A DNA stretch of 64,000 bases from Candidatus Gastranaerophilales bacterium (GCA_944324845.1 CALUXX010000004.1:62001-126000); one strand, 5' to 3'. Counted from the stretch's first letter, positions 42,339 to 51,197 are shown. Numbers and translations are program-made. Notes: generated by a model not told the origin, from the sequence alone.

Positions 42339-43031
42339 TTATTGACTTAATTGTGATATTGTTTTACCTAATACTGAATTTTGAAGCATAAACATTTGTC
42401 TGTTAGCATCAAAATTTTTGATATATGGCATAATGGACATAAATTCGGTTTGTAGTGATACGTTTGAATATTCATTGTAGCCTTGTTTTACATTTGGCTC
42501 TAATACTGCCATTCCATTGCTGTCAACTACACCTATTTGTCCGATTAACATTTGTTTTTGCGTTTGCGGGTTAAACATTGTAATTTTTCCACGATTGTCA
42601 ATTTTTACTTGTTTTAAATCTTGTGGAATAAATGGGAAAACTATTGATGTTCCTGCACTTGATAAGACTTTGGAATTTTCTAAGGTTACTAATGTTCCGT
42701 CTTTGTCAATCTGAAAACGTCCATCTCGTGAAAGTTTTATTCCGTTTGGGGTTTGTGTTTGAAAATATCCTTTGTTTGCAAGCGCTATATCTAATGGATT
42801 TGGTGATATTGCTATACGTCCTACTGCATCATCTCTTGTTGTTGATAAGGCATGTACTCCTAAATACTCCGCAAATGATGATACTACCGCTTCTTTTCTT
42901 TGATATCCGACTTTATCAAATCCGCCGATGTTTTCGTTGCTAATACCTATTATCTCGCTATCAAGGTGCATTGCCCTTATTGATGCGGTTAAACCACTAT
43001 CATTATATTGAATACCGGTATTTATTCTCAT
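42339..43031 (-). CDS. FlgF/FlgG-like flagellar rod protein
   Basis: 230 aa. MRINTGIQYNDSGLTASIRAM and IIGISNENIGGFDKVGYQRK, then DIALANKGYFQTQTPNGIKLSRDGRFQ and SNVSLQTEFMSIMPYI, show the same FlgF/G fold. It is the first gene of the rod cluster; 17 bases separate it from the next rod gene. The rest of the flagellar apparatus (fliE, fliF, export, motor) is not in this window. Confidence 0.85.
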   Translation of the reverse strand: MRINTGIQYNDSGLTASIRAMHLDSEIIGISNENIGGFDKVGYQRKEAVVSSFAEYLGVHALSTTRDDAVGRIAISPNPLDIALANKGYFQTQTPNGIKLSRDGRFQIDKDGTLVTLENSKVLSSAGTSIVFPFIPQDLKQVKIDNRGKITMFNPQTQKQMLIGQIGVVDSNGMAVLEPNVKQGYNEYSNVSLQTEFMSIMPYIKNFDANRQMFMLQNSVLGKTISQLSQ

Positions 43032-43224
43032 TTTTCTACCTCTACATGTTATATTATTAATACCATCGGTTTTTTGTTAATTTTCATCAATGTTTTTGAT
43101 AAAAATCATACGTTTGTAGGATATGTGCATGTTTATAATAATTTTTTTTAACATGTCAAATTTTTCTCTTTTTTAGAATTTGCTCTATAAATACAAAAGT
43201 CAAGTTTTTAAGTTTCTATACGAC

Positions 43225-43253
43225 TTGACAAAAAAATTTTTATATGTTAATAT
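43225..43253 (+). promoter_or_regulatory. Strong predicted promoter with no downstream gene
   Basis: TTGACA (43225-43230), a 17-base spacer and TAATAT (43248-43253) is the best sigma70-like promoter I noticed in the window. The next plus-strand gene starts 1 kb away. The gap 43032-43354 holds this promoter, an inverted repeat (GTCAAGT..ACTTGAC, about 43200-43229) and the hairpin at 43279. Confidence 0.6.
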
Positions 43254-43278
43254 GTGTGTGGGGTAAATGTATATTTAT

Positions 43279-43308
43279 AAGTCTTATCATATGATGAGAC
43301 TTTCTTTT
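43279..43308 (+). terminator. Hairpin with T-run, end of a possible short transcript
   Basis: AAGTCTTATCAT/ATGATGAGACTT (one G:T pair) is followed by TCTTTTT. With the promoter at 43225 it would give a transcript of about 50 nt. Confidence 0.5.
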
Positions 43309-43354
43309 TCGCAATTTTTCTACATATACCCGATTTAAATCTTTTTTAAACGCT

Positions 43355-44158
43355 TTATTTTTGGCGTGTTATACCTGTTTGATAACCAGGTACAAGTAAC
43401 GCTATTGGGATTATTCTTCCTAATATTGAACCAAATGATGAACCTTCATTCATCATTGATGCTGCTAAGCATAAATCATCAACGTGAGGCGCAAAATCTG
43501 ATACTTTGATATTTCTTTCAACTTTTTTGTGATATAGATGATTGTTTATAAAATTAGAAACTTTATTTCCCAAATATATTCCTGTTCCCAAAAATGCAAA
43601 TGTACCAATTGCATTTGGCAGTTTTTTAGAAATTGCATTGAGAATAGAAACAAAATGACCTGATTTATTTTTTATTTGAGGCATTGCTCCTTCTATTTTA
43701 TCTTGATATTTGGTGTATAAAGTTGCTCCTGCTTTTACGCAACTTACAGGGATTATAACATTGCCCAATAATTGGTTTAATACTTCTCTTCTTTTGGCTT
43801 TTAAATTTGATTTATCATCAACTATTGCTCCACCAACAAATCCTCCGACAATAGATCCGGAAGCAACTGAAATTATTTCTGTAGGGTTGTATTCTATAGA
43901 TTTTTCTGTTGGTGAATATTTAAAAATTGCCCAATCTTTTATTGGTGTTTTTAATATTTTCAAAGGATTTAGTGAGAAACCTTTTTTGGCAGCAAGAACT
44001 GCTATTACAGGTGCCATACCGGCTGCAGATGATAAGATAATTACATCTTTTTGTTTTTTAGTTAATGGTGGTATTTCCTGTTTTATTTGTTTGTTACCGT
44101 TATTATATAATGTTCCAAGTCTGTTATATGTATCGCTTAGTCGATTTTCGATAATCAT
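43355..44158 (-). CDS. Unknown membrane protein with several helices
   Basis: 267 aa from the ATG at 44158 (MIIENRLSDTYNR), chosen because GGAGA lies 6 bases upstream; a longer frame starts at 44194 without one. Hydrophobic segments are at about 40-60, 98-118, 184-202 and 240-262. Residues QKDVIILSSAAGMAPVIAVLAAKKG form the first helix. No family recognised. It is divergent from the large membrane-associated protein at 44316. Confidence 0.6.
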   Translation of the reverse strand: MIIENRLSDTYNRLGTLYNNGNKQIKQEIPPLTKKQKDVIILSSAAGMAPVIAVLAAKKGFSLNPLKILKTPIKDWAIFKYSPTEKSIEYNPTEIISVASGSIVGGFVGGAIVDDKSNLKAKRREVLNQLLGNVIIPVSCVKAGATLYTKYQDKIEGAMPQIKNKSGHFVSILNAISKKLPNAIGTFAFLGTGIYLGNKVSNFINNHLYHKKVERNIKVSDFAPHVDDLCLAASMMNEGSSFGSILGRIIPIALLVPGYQTGITRQK

Positions 44159-44292
44159 AAATTTCTCCACTACAATTATAACAAAAACAAACATGACGAA
44201 ATTTGCTATTAATAAAATTATTAATTTAATATTTGTAACAAAATATTACTTTATTATTATTCATAAGCAAAAAATTTTTTGAGGAGTTTTAT

Positions 44293-44334
44293 ATGAAGGG
44301 AAAGAAAATTAATCCATGTCAATTAAACCTATAA
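44293..44334 (+). CDS. Possible leader peptide (13 aa) overlapping the next start
   Basis: ATG at 44293 follows a strong GAGGAG site and encodes MKGKKINPCQLNL then stop. The start of the large gene at 44316 lies inside it in another frame. Translation through the leader could control the downstream gene, or AAGGGAAAG in the leader may be the gene's own ribosome site. Confidence 0.35.
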   Translation: MKGKKINPCQLNL

Positions 44335-45857
44335 ATCCGATAAAAATACCTATAGCAAATACGCATATGCCAATGGCAAGAAACTTTGTATCTAAAATGG
44401 CAAGTGATGGTTTTTTGCCTGTAATCGCATTGGAAGCATTTGTTGAAAGTGGAAGAACTTATCAAGCTTATCAAAGAGGCGGTTTTGACGAAGCCAGAGA
44501 AAGAATTACCGAAGAATTTTCGGGTGCTGTTTTTTGGCTGGGCGGAGTTACTGGTTTGAATTGGGTGTTTGAAAAAATTGGTCAAAAAATTCTTAAACTT
44601 CCTAATATTGTTGTTGATATTGCAAGTGATGAGGTGCGTAATCCGCTTGGTAACTATTTGAAAGATGTTAATGTCCTTGAAAAAACTATGGCTAAATTCA
44701 AATTTATTAAAGTTATTTCAAGTATTCTTCTTGCGAACGCTTTTATTGGTTTCTGTTTACCAAAAATAAATCAGGCTATCACTCGTTCTTATCATAAAAA
44801 ACAAGATGTCGAAAATGCTCAAAATAATTCAAATCAACAAAATCAAACGGATAAAACTTTCTTTGTAAAACCTTCAATACAAAATTTTGTTCAAACTAAA
44901 GATGAAAAAGATAAAAATAAAAATGTTTCTTTTGGTTTGAATTTGTTATCTATTGCTAATAAATTTGAAAGTGACAGAAATTATAAATTGCTTTCTGTTG
45001 ATGCAGGTACTGCTTCAGGTAGAGCTATTTCTGCTAGAAATAACGATGAAAGAGTTGAAATATTGTTCAGAGATTTGAGTTCAATTTATTTCTATATGTT
45101 TAATATGGTTAATATAAATACTTGGTTAAACAAAATTGAACAAAATGGAAATAGTACAAGGTTAGATCCTGTTTCTGCCGAATTCTCAACTAAATATATG
45201 GAACAATATTTGGTTAGCAAAAAGACTGATAAGGTTTCTGTTGAAGAATTTGCTAAAGATATGCTTGGAAAACAACAAGATATCCCTGAATCATTAAAAG
45301 GTAAATTCGCAGGTAAAAATATTAAGATTATTTCTCTTGATGCGTTTAAGGAAGAATTGAAAAATCTTGTTCCTGCTGAAGATTTGAAATACTATGAAGA
45401 TATTGCACAAAGAATGTCTAAACTTCAACCTGAATTAAGAGGTCAAGCAATCTTAACTGCCGGTCAAGTTAAAGATATTTTAAACGGCGGTCATATCAAT
45501 AATCCTGATTTCTTACAAGAGTTCTTTAAGAATAGATTTGGTAATAAATTTATGGATAAATATGCTTATGTCGCTCAAAATGAATTAGATAACTATAAAA
45601 AAGAACTAATAGATTATGTTCAAAAAGTTATTGATACTGCTAAGAAATCAAATGCAGGTGAAATTAGTGAAAAATTATTACGCAAAGTTTCTAACAATAA
45701 CTTGAAGATGAACGCTATTAACTGGGGTACAGGTTTTGCAATTTCTGCATTGTTCTTATCAACATTGATTCCGAAAATGCAATACTTGATTACAAAACTA
45801 AGAACAGGTTCAACTGATTTTCCTGGCACAGAAGAATATAGAAAGAAAAGTGCTTAA
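44316..45857 (+). CDS. Large unknown protein with N- and C-terminal hydrophobic segments
   Basis: 513 aa, not recognised. Hydrophobic regions lie at about 32-44, 66-82, 132-150 and 470-492. A low-complexity Asn/Gln/Lys linker (about 165-210) contains NVSFGLN. The middle is a charged helical region (about 260-460) ending in RGQAILTAGQVKDILNGG and FGNKFMDKYAYVAQ. No catalytic motif. ATG 44316 has a weak site and lies inside a leader ORF. Membrane association is likely; role unknown. Confidence 0.65.
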   Translation: MSIKPINPIKIPIANTHMPMARNFVSKMASDGFLPVIALEAFVESGRTYQAYQRGGFDEARERITEEFSGAVFWLGGVTGLNWVFEKIGQKILKLPNIVVDIASDEVRNPLGNYLKDVNVLEKTMAKFKFIKVISSILLANAFIGFCLPKINQAITRSYHKKQDVENAQNNSNQQNQTDKTFFVKPSIQNFVQTKDEKDKNKNVSFGLNLLSIANKFESDRNYKLLSVDAGTASGRAISARNNDERVEILFRDLSSIYFYMFNMVNINTWLNKIEQNGNSTRLDPVSAEFSTKYMEQYLVSKKTDKVSVEEFAKDMLGKQQDIPESLKGKFAGKNIKIISLDAFKEELKNLVPAEDLKYYEDIAQRMSKLQPELRGQAILTAGQVKDILNGGHINNPDFLQEFFKNRFGNKFMDKYAYVAQNELDNYKKELIDYVQKVIDTAKKSNAGEISEKLLRKVSNNNLKMNAINWGTGFAISALFLSTLIPKMQYLITKLRTGSTDFPGTEEYRKKSA

Positions 45858-45883
45858 AATTTTTGAATAGGGAAAACGGGATT

Positions 45884-46160
45884 ACCCCTCACCTCAGCCC
45901 TCTCCCATCGGAGAGGGGGTTATTTAATCAACCCTCACCCCAACCCTCTCCCATCGGAGAGGGGGTATTCAATTGACCCTCACTCCCAGCCCTCTTCCAT
46001 CGGAGAGGGGTTATTCAATTGACCCTCACTCCCAGCCCTCTTCCATCGGAGAGGGGGTTTTTAATCGACCTTCACCCCCAACCCTCTCCCACTGGAGAGG
46101 GGGTATTCAATCGACCCTCACTTAAACCCTTCTTACATCAGTGAGGGGATTTTTAATCAA
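45884..46160. repeat. Tandem array of about six palindromic repeats
   Basis: Each unit of about 45 bases reads CCCTCACCCCAACCC then TCTCCCATCGGAGAGGGGG and an A/T spacer ending TTCAATYG or TTTAATYG. The arms CCCTCTCC/GGAGAGGG form a hairpin around the ATC loop. Units vary by substitutions. The stretch 45858-46216 contains nothing else that I can see. Confidence 0.85.
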
Positions 46161-46216
46161 ATCTTGTGTTGTGTTAAAATATTTTTAATTTATGAATAGG
46201 ATAATTTATTATATCT

Positions 46217-46603
46217 TTATTCCCTCTCCGATGGGAGAGGGCTAGGGTGAGGGGTAGTCTTTATATTTTCTATCTGTTCAATAATTTTTTGATAAACACC
46301 TTCTATATTATTATCTATTTCATTATTCCAAAATCTTAAAATCTTGTATCCGACACTTTGCAAATATTTTGTTCTATTTTCATCTGCTAATATTCCCTCA
46401 GGGGTATTATGCTGTCCTCCATCTATTTCTATAATCATTTTATTTTCTTTACAAACAAAATCTACAACATAATTTCCTATCGGATATTGACGTCTGAATT
46501 TATATCCTAAAACTTGTCTATTTCTCAAAATATTCCATAGAATTTGTTCTTGAGGTGTTTGATTTTTTCTTAACTTTCTGGCTATAATATTTAATTTATT
46601 CAT
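46217..46603 (-). CDS. DUF559 endonuclease-like protein embedded in repeats
   Basis: 128 aa. RKNQTPQEQILWNILRNRQVLGYKFRRQYPIGNYVVDFVCKENKMIIEIDGGQH is the DUF559 core, a restriction-endonuclease-like fold related to very-short-patch repair nucleases: E in QEQILW, D in YVVDFVC, and E-x-D in IIEIDGG form the metal site. The C-terminus runs through an inverted copy of the palindromic repeat (TTPHPSPLPSERE), which is common for DUF559 genes. The repeats flank it on both sides. Confidence 0.85.
   Translation of the reverse strand: MNKLNIIARKLRKNQTPQEQILWNILRNRQVLGYKFRRQYPIGNYVVDFVCKENKMIIEIDGGQHNTPEGILADENRTKYLQSVGYKILRFWNNEIDNNIEGVYQKIIEQIENIKTTPHPSPLPSERE
46226..46258. repeat. Inverted copy of the palindromic repeat inside the DUF559 3' end
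   Basis: CCCTCTCCGATGGGAGAGGG then CTAGGGTGAGGGG, the reverse orientation of the array units. It supplies the last 13 codons of the DUF559 gene. Confidence 0.8.
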
Positions 46604-46640
46604 TTCAAGATTATATCATAGAAAACAGATAACCATTATT

Positions 46641-46757
46641 TTAACCTTCTCTCATTGGGGAGAGAGTTATTTAATCGACCCTCACCCCAACCCTCTCCCA
46701 TCGGAGAGGGGGTTATTCAATCAACCCTTACCCTATTACTTCTTGCATCGGAGATTT
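46641..46757. repeat. Second set of palindromic repeats upstream of DUF559
   Basis: At least two more units (CTTCTCTCATTGGGGAGAGAG, then CCCTCACCCC..CCCTCTCCCATCGGAGAGG), the first degenerate. The region 46604-46857 holds only these repeats. Confidence 0.75.
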
Positions 46758-46857
46758 GGTTTGCAATTAAAAACTAATTTGACTCTCCACAAATAGAGAG
46801 AGAAAAATTTTACAACGTTTTGTTATTAGTTTTTCTATGATATTGGAAAGGTCAAAT

Positions 46858-47916
46858 TTATTTTCTGTGATAATTTTGTTTTAATTCTTCGATACTATCT
46901 GCACCATATTTTAGCAATATTTCGTCTGCCAAAACCCACGCAACTCTTGATTCTGCTACTACTGAGCAGGCTTCAACTGCGCATACATCTGAGCGTTCAA
47001 AATGTGCTTCGGTTTCTTCTTTGGTTTTTGAATCCACTGTTTTTAATGGTTTGCGCATTGTTGGTATTGGTTTCATTACTCCATAGACAACCAATTCTTC
47101 TCCATTTGTCATACCGCCTTCTATTCCGCCGGCATGGTTTGTTTTATGTGTAATTTCTCCATTGTCTATAATAAGTTCATCGTGGTAATTGCTTCCTTTA
47201 TAGCCAAGTGGATTTGTGCCTATTTCAACTACTTTTACTGCGGGAATACTCATTACAACTTGGGCTAATTTTCCGTCAATTCCTCTATCCCAGTGAACAT
47301 GTGAGCCTAAGCCTATCGGAAGTCCTCTATATGTAACAACGAATTTACCGCCGATGGTGTTACCTTCTCCGCGCATTGAATCAACTTCGTCTTTGAAATT
47401 ATCCGGACAGCAGGCTGAGCCTATTTGTAATACTTGTGAGCAGCCTTCTATTTCTAATTCTTTTAATAATAATTTCGCAATAGCTCCTACTGCTACTTCT
47501 ATGGCTGTTTTTCTTGCACTTGAGCGTTCTAGTATATTACGCAAATCTTCTTGTGCGTATTTTATACTTCCTGCATAATCTGCGTGTCCTGGACGATATG
47601 TTGAAAAGCTTTTATCATCTGTTATATCTTCAGGTGCGACGCTCATAATTTTTTCCCAAGATTCAAAATCCCTATTTTTTACTATTAAAGTAATTGGGGA
47701 GCCTATTGTTTTCCCAAATCGTATTCCTGAAGTTATTTCTACTGTGTCAGTTTCGATTTTCATTCTTTCGCCGCGACCGTAGCCTTGTTGGCGTCTTTTT
47801 AGTTCGTTATTTATAAAATCTATATCAATGGATACGCCTGAGGGCATGCCTTCTATTATTGCGGTTAGGCATTTGCCATGACTTTCTCCTGCTGTTAAAA
47901 ATCTGAATTTTTCCAT
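46858..47916 (-). CDS. aroC: Chorismate synthase
   Basis: 352 aa. GESHGKCLTAIIEGMPSG (residues 9-26) and RYSSRKT-like ERSSARKTAIEVAVGAIAK with FMN-binding regions (GGIEGGMTNGEE) are diagnostic. It makes chorismate, the precursor of aromatic amino acids and of the aromatic acids used as starter in aryl polyenes. It starts 2 bases after the stop of the upstream gene, so both are cotranscribed. Confidence 0.97.
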   Translation of the reverse strand: MEKFRFLTAGESHGKCLTAIIEGMPSGVSIDIDFINNELKRRQQGYGRGERMKIETDTVEITSGIRFGKTIGSPITLIVKNRDFESWEKIMSVAPEDITDDKSFSTYRPGHADYAGSIKYAQEDLRNILERSSARKTAIEVAVGAIAKLLLKELEIEGCSQVLQIGSACCPDNFKDEVDSMRGEGNTIGGKFVVTYRGLPIGLGSHVHWDRGIDGKLAQVVMSIPAVKVVEIGTNPLGYKGSNYHDELIIDNGEITHKTNHAGGIEGGMTNGEELVVYGVMKPIPTMRKPLKTVDSKTKEETEAHFERSDVCAVEACSVVAESRVAWVLADEILLKYGADSIEELKQNYHRK

Positions 47917-47918
47917 GA

Positions 47919-48395
47919 TTAATTTTTATCCTTTTGATCTAAAAATGCTTGAACTTTGGTTTGCATCATTTCTTCTGTTATTTTCATACCGGAATCGGTG
48001 TCTTTTACTATTTGATACATTTTTAACCAGTATGTTTCTTTTGAAGGTTGGCGTTCTGCTGTTATTTTTATGCCTTCCGGAACTTCTTGGGCAATTATGT
48101 TTCTGTACTTGTTGCGGTACTTTCTAAGTTTAGCAGTTTTCTGTCCAAGTTTCAATTCTTTAAAAAATCTTTTTGTTGGTACTACGACATCTACGACTTC
48201 GCCTGTTGGTTTTACTACTTCGCGAATTATTTTGGCATCTGATGAGTACATATCCAGTAAATTTTTGTCATAGCTGTTTGCGCAATCCATATATTTTATA
48301 AAAAAATCCATTGCTTCTTTTGGGGTTTGGGCTTGTACTGCTATTTGGCTTAGGCATAAAAGACTTATTATGGTTATTATTTTTAACTTTTGCAT
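47919..48395 (-). CDS. Exported protein of unknown function, upstream of aroC
   Basis: 158 aa. A signal peptide (MQKLKIITIISLLCLSQIAVQAQ) is cleaved probably after VQA. The rest could be a NTF2/SnoaL-type domain (TPKEAMDFFIKYMDCANSYDKNLLDMYSSDAKI matches the typical first helices and strand). Small periplasmic or outer-membrane-associated protein. Operon partner of aroC is likely coincidental. Confidence 0.65.
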   Translation of the reverse strand: MQKLKIITIISLLCLSQIAVQAQTPKEAMDFFIKYMDCANSYDKNLLDMYSSDAKIIREVVKPTGEVVDVVVPTKRFFKELKLGQKTAKLRKYRNKYRNIIAQEVPEGIKITAERQPSKETYWLKMYQIVKDTDSGMKITEEMMQTKVQAFLDQKDKN

Positions 48396-48493
48396 TATTT
48401 TCCCTCCGATTTTTATTCTTTTTATATGGAAGAAAAATTACACTACCTGACAAGGTAGAAAATTTTGTGAGTTTTTTATATAATTATATGGTT

Positions 48494-48883
48494 ATGAGTA
48501 AAATTTTAATTGTTGATGATGTTCCAGGTTGGGTTCGATTTCATCAAAATAATATTGAATATTTAAACCTTGAAGATATCGAAATTGATACTGCATATAG
48601 TGCTAAAGAAGGTTTAGCAAAAATTGAAGCTAATATTGATAAACCATATAATATTGTTTTTACTGATTTACAGATGGAAAGTGATTTTTTGCCAAAGTTA
48701 GCAGGCGAATGGTTTATTGAGCAGATAAAAACTTATTCAAAGTATTATCAAGATACAAAAATTGTAATAATTTCTGCATCTCCTGTAATTGAACGTATTG
48801 CAAAAAATTATGGTGTAGAATTTATTTCGAAAATTGATTTGAGAAATTCTGATGCGAATATTTATAAAAAATTTTTAGAGTAA
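48494..48883 (+). CDS. Single-domain response regulator
   Basis: 129 aa from ATG 48494 (MSKILIVDDVPGW); the longer frame from 48311 lies over the divergent signal-peptide gene and is not credible. Acidic pair D8/D9, phosphoryl-acceptor D58 (VFTDLQM), S94 and K113 (ISKID) complete the receiver site. No output domain, so it acts through another protein. No obvious ribosome site. No kinase is adjacent. Confidence 0.8.
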   Translation: MSKILIVDDVPGWVRFHQNNIEYLNLEDIEIDTAYSAKEGLAKIEANIDKPYNIVFTDLQMESDFLPKLAGEWFIEQIKTYSKYYQDTKIVIISASPVIERIAKNYGVEFISKIDLRNSDANIYKKFLE

Positions 48884-49585
48884 TTTTTCTTTTATAAGTT
48901 CAAAATCAAGGTTTCCGCCATTGCGTCCTATTCCGTTTTTTGTAATGTCTATTGAATAGGCTCCCAAATTTATTGCAGAGATTGTATTTTCATAAGCATG
49001 ACCGCTATTGTTGTGAGCGTGAAAACTTATTTTATTATAACCTAAGATTTTTAATTTGTTATAATATTGCGGAATATCTGATGGTAAAAGTTTGCTGTAA
49101 CTGTCTGCAAAATATAAACTTTCTAAAATATTTTTCTTATCCCACATATAAAGATATAGATAACCGTCAGCTTCTATATTTGTAACGTCCATTAACTGTA
49201 CAAATACCATATAACCTTTTTGATAAAGATTTTCTGCAATATTTAAAGCTTGAGGAATTTTATCAGGATGAACTGCAACTCTTACAAAATCTATATAATC
49301 TTCCGCTTGCCCCGGAAAATCTTCGGCATTGTATCTTGTTGTATCTGTCATTATGCCAAGTTTTAGGTTTTCTTTTGCTTGGTAAAATGGTTTTAACAAT
49401 TCAGGAGTACAGCGATAAAATGAACCTTTATCTTCTGTATCGTGATAGTTTCTATAACCTATTTCGTAGTATGAAATATTATTTTCATTCAAAAATTTTA
49501 TATGATTAAAAATATATTCATCATCAAAATTCCAATTACTTGCGTAACCGCCATCTCTTGTTGTGCAATCTAAAATCTTTATCAT
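48875..49585 (-). CDS. DRE-TIM metallolyase (HMGL/aldolase-like) protein
   Basis: 236 aa from ATG 49585 (MIKILDCTTRDGG), the normal start of the family; the longer frame from 49660 has no ribosome site. The metal site is D11 (DCTTRDGG) and HAHNN (His189, His191), with GIGRNGGN near the end. It resembles 4-hydroxy-2-oxovalerate aldolases, shorter than most. Substrate not known. It is divergent from a radical SAM gene 110 bases away. Confidence 0.83.
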   Translation of the reverse strand: MIKILDCTTRDGGYASNWNFDDEYIFNHIKFLNENNISYYEIGYRNYHDTEDKGSFYRCTPELLKPFYQAKENLKLGIMTDTTRYNAEDFPGQAEDYIDFVRVAVHPDKIPQALNIAENLYQKGYMVFVQLMDVTNIEADGYLYLYMWDKKNILESLYFADSYSKLLPSDIPQYYNKLKILGYNKISFHAHNNSGHAYENTISAINLGAYSIDITKNGIGRNGGNLDFELIKEKLL

Positions 49586-49696
49586 ATTCAGATTGTACCA
49601 TAATTTTTCAAATTTTAACAAATTCTTTTGCCATGGTGGATAATTTATTTTTAATTTCAAATATTTAACATGATTATATCGAAAGGAGTTTTATAC

Positions 49697-50557
49697 ATGC
49701 GAACAAATACCTATCAAGCAGAAGTTATTACCATGAAAAGTTTAAAAAATTTGTTTATAGAAATGACTGCTAAAAATTGTAATATGCACTGTAAACATTG
49801 TTATATAGATTTTCCTAAATATAAAAAAGTAGAAGATTATATTAAATTGGATGTTATTAAAAATGCGATTGAAGAAACTATGGATGAAAATATTGAATGT
49901 ATTTACTTGACCGGTGCTGAACCTATGACGCATCCTGATTTTAATGCAATATTAAGGTTTTGTCTTACTCGTTGTAATGTCTGTATTTGTACTAACGGCT
50001 CTTTTATTAACGAAAAAAAAGCAAGATTTTTGAAAAAAGTTGAAGATGAATCTGCTTATGAAATCTGGTTTAAAATTAGTTTAGATCATTATGAAGAAGC
50101 TAAAAATGATAGTATTAGATATCGTGGAGCTTTCAGGCATGCTATTTTTGCATTAAAACATCTTGTTAAATATGGTTTTACACCAATCGTATCAGTTACA
50201 AATTATTATAAAATGTCTGAAGAAGAAATTTATCAAGAATTTTCGAAAATTTTTGCAAAATATAATCTTAATCTTGATATTGCTAATATTCAAATTGTGC
50301 CTTATTACGATAAAAATAGTGTTAACGAAACTGTTCAATTTGAAAAAGTTCCTAATACCCTTGACTGTTTTCATGGAAGAATTTTGACTAATTCAGGAAT
50401 CTATACTTGTCCGTTTTTGGCTAATGACTATCGTGGCAGATGCGGAAGTTCTTTTGCTGATTATAACAAAAGAAGTTCGCTTGAAACGAACTTCTGTAAT
50501 GTTTGTCTTAATTCTAATAATACAATTTTTGCTATAGATTTTGCAAAATTTGTTTAA
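49697..50557 (+). CDS. Radical SAM enzyme
   Basis: 286 aa from ATG 49697, preceded by AAAGGAG; it starts MRTNTYQAEVI. C28-x3-C32-x2-C35 (CNMHCKHC) binds the 4Fe-4S cluster, and TGAEPMTHPDF is the GGEP-like SAM motif. Its C-terminal part has CFHGR, CPFL and FCNVCL, a possible extra cluster as in SPASM or twitch domains. Substrate unknown; peptide or sugar maturation is common in this family. No precursor peptide gene visible nearby. Confidence 0.9.
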   Translation: MRTNTYQAEVITMKSLKNLFIEMTAKNCNMHCKHCYIDFPKYKKVEDYIKLDVIKNAIEETMDENIECIYLTGAEPMTHPDFNAILRFCLTRCNVCICTNGSFINEKKARFLKKVEDESAYEIWFKISLDHYEEAKNDSIRYRGAFRHAIFALKHLVKYGFTPIVSVTNYYKMSEEEIYQEFSKIFAKYNLNLDIANIQIVPYYDKNSVNETVQFEKVPNTLDCFHGRILTNSGIYTCPFLANDYRGRCGSSFADYNKRSSLETNFCNVCLNSNNTIFAIDFAKFV

Positions 50558-51151
50558 TTACTTTTTAGCATATAGTTTTATTTTACAGTTAATTAACAAA
50601 ATTTTCTTGTTCTTTTTGTAAGGTACTATTTCAATTTGTTGAATATCTAAAAAGTGTTCGTGTTTATATAATTCTTTTAAGAAATTATCATAATTAGTAT
50701 AATTTGCAATCATTTCAATATTTAAACGTGCAACATTGTATTTGTCAGCAGCATTTTGAGCAAAAACATCATCTGCAACATCTTTATCATATTCGTATTT
50801 AATAGAACGAATTTTAATTTGGTTTGCTCTTACTAATTGTAAAATTTCAGAAAATTCACCTGCTATTGCCGCTTCTGAGTCGAATCCTGCCATTATTGGT
50901 TTATAAAATGGCTTGTCGCCTGCGGAAGCGTCATTTTCTTTTTTATTTATAGCTGCTTCTGCTGATCTCATTTGATCAAGTGCTTCTTGACTTTGTTTTA
51001 GTTGCTCTTCTTTAGCTTTAATATCATTTGACATTGAATTATAATTACCAAGGTTTGTGAAAACTTTTGGTATAAATATTGCTGCTAGTATCAAAGCTAT
51101 AACAAGCAAGAATATTGGTAATATAAATTGTTGAAGTTGTTTGTTGTCCAT
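50558..51151 (-). CDS. PilO-like type IV pilus inner-membrane protein
   Basis: 197 aa. One N-terminal helix (about 10-30), a coiled coil (about 40-70) and a ferredoxin-like C-terminal domain (ARLNIEMIANYTNYDNFLKELYKHEHFLDI) are the PilO plan. It follows the PilM/PilN-like gene by 46 bases and should form the inner-membrane alignment complex. It converges on the radical SAM gene, stop to stop. Confidence 0.78.
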   Translation of the reverse strand: MDNKQLQQFILPIFLLVIALILAAIFIPKVFTNLGNYNSMSNDIKAKEEQLKQSQEALDQMRSAEAAINKKENDASAGDKPFYKPIMAGFDSEAAIAGEFSEILQLVRANQIKIRSIKYEYDKDVADDVFAQNAADKYNVARLNIEMIANYTNYDNFLKELYKHEHFLDIQQIEIVPYKKNKKILLINCKIKLYAKK

Positions 51152-51197
51152 ATTATATCCTTTAATATTTACACGTTTATACTAGTTATTTTGTATT

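Noticed and set aside
45884-46160. Tandem repeats as a CRISPR array
   Set aside because: Repeats are imperfect, palindromic and contiguous with short A/T spacers of similar sequence; no unique spacers and no cas genes nearby.
48311-48494. N-terminal extension of the response regulator from 48311
   Set aside because: The extension lies over the divergent signal-peptide gene and is a hydrophobic reading of its antisense; the receiver fold starts at 48494.
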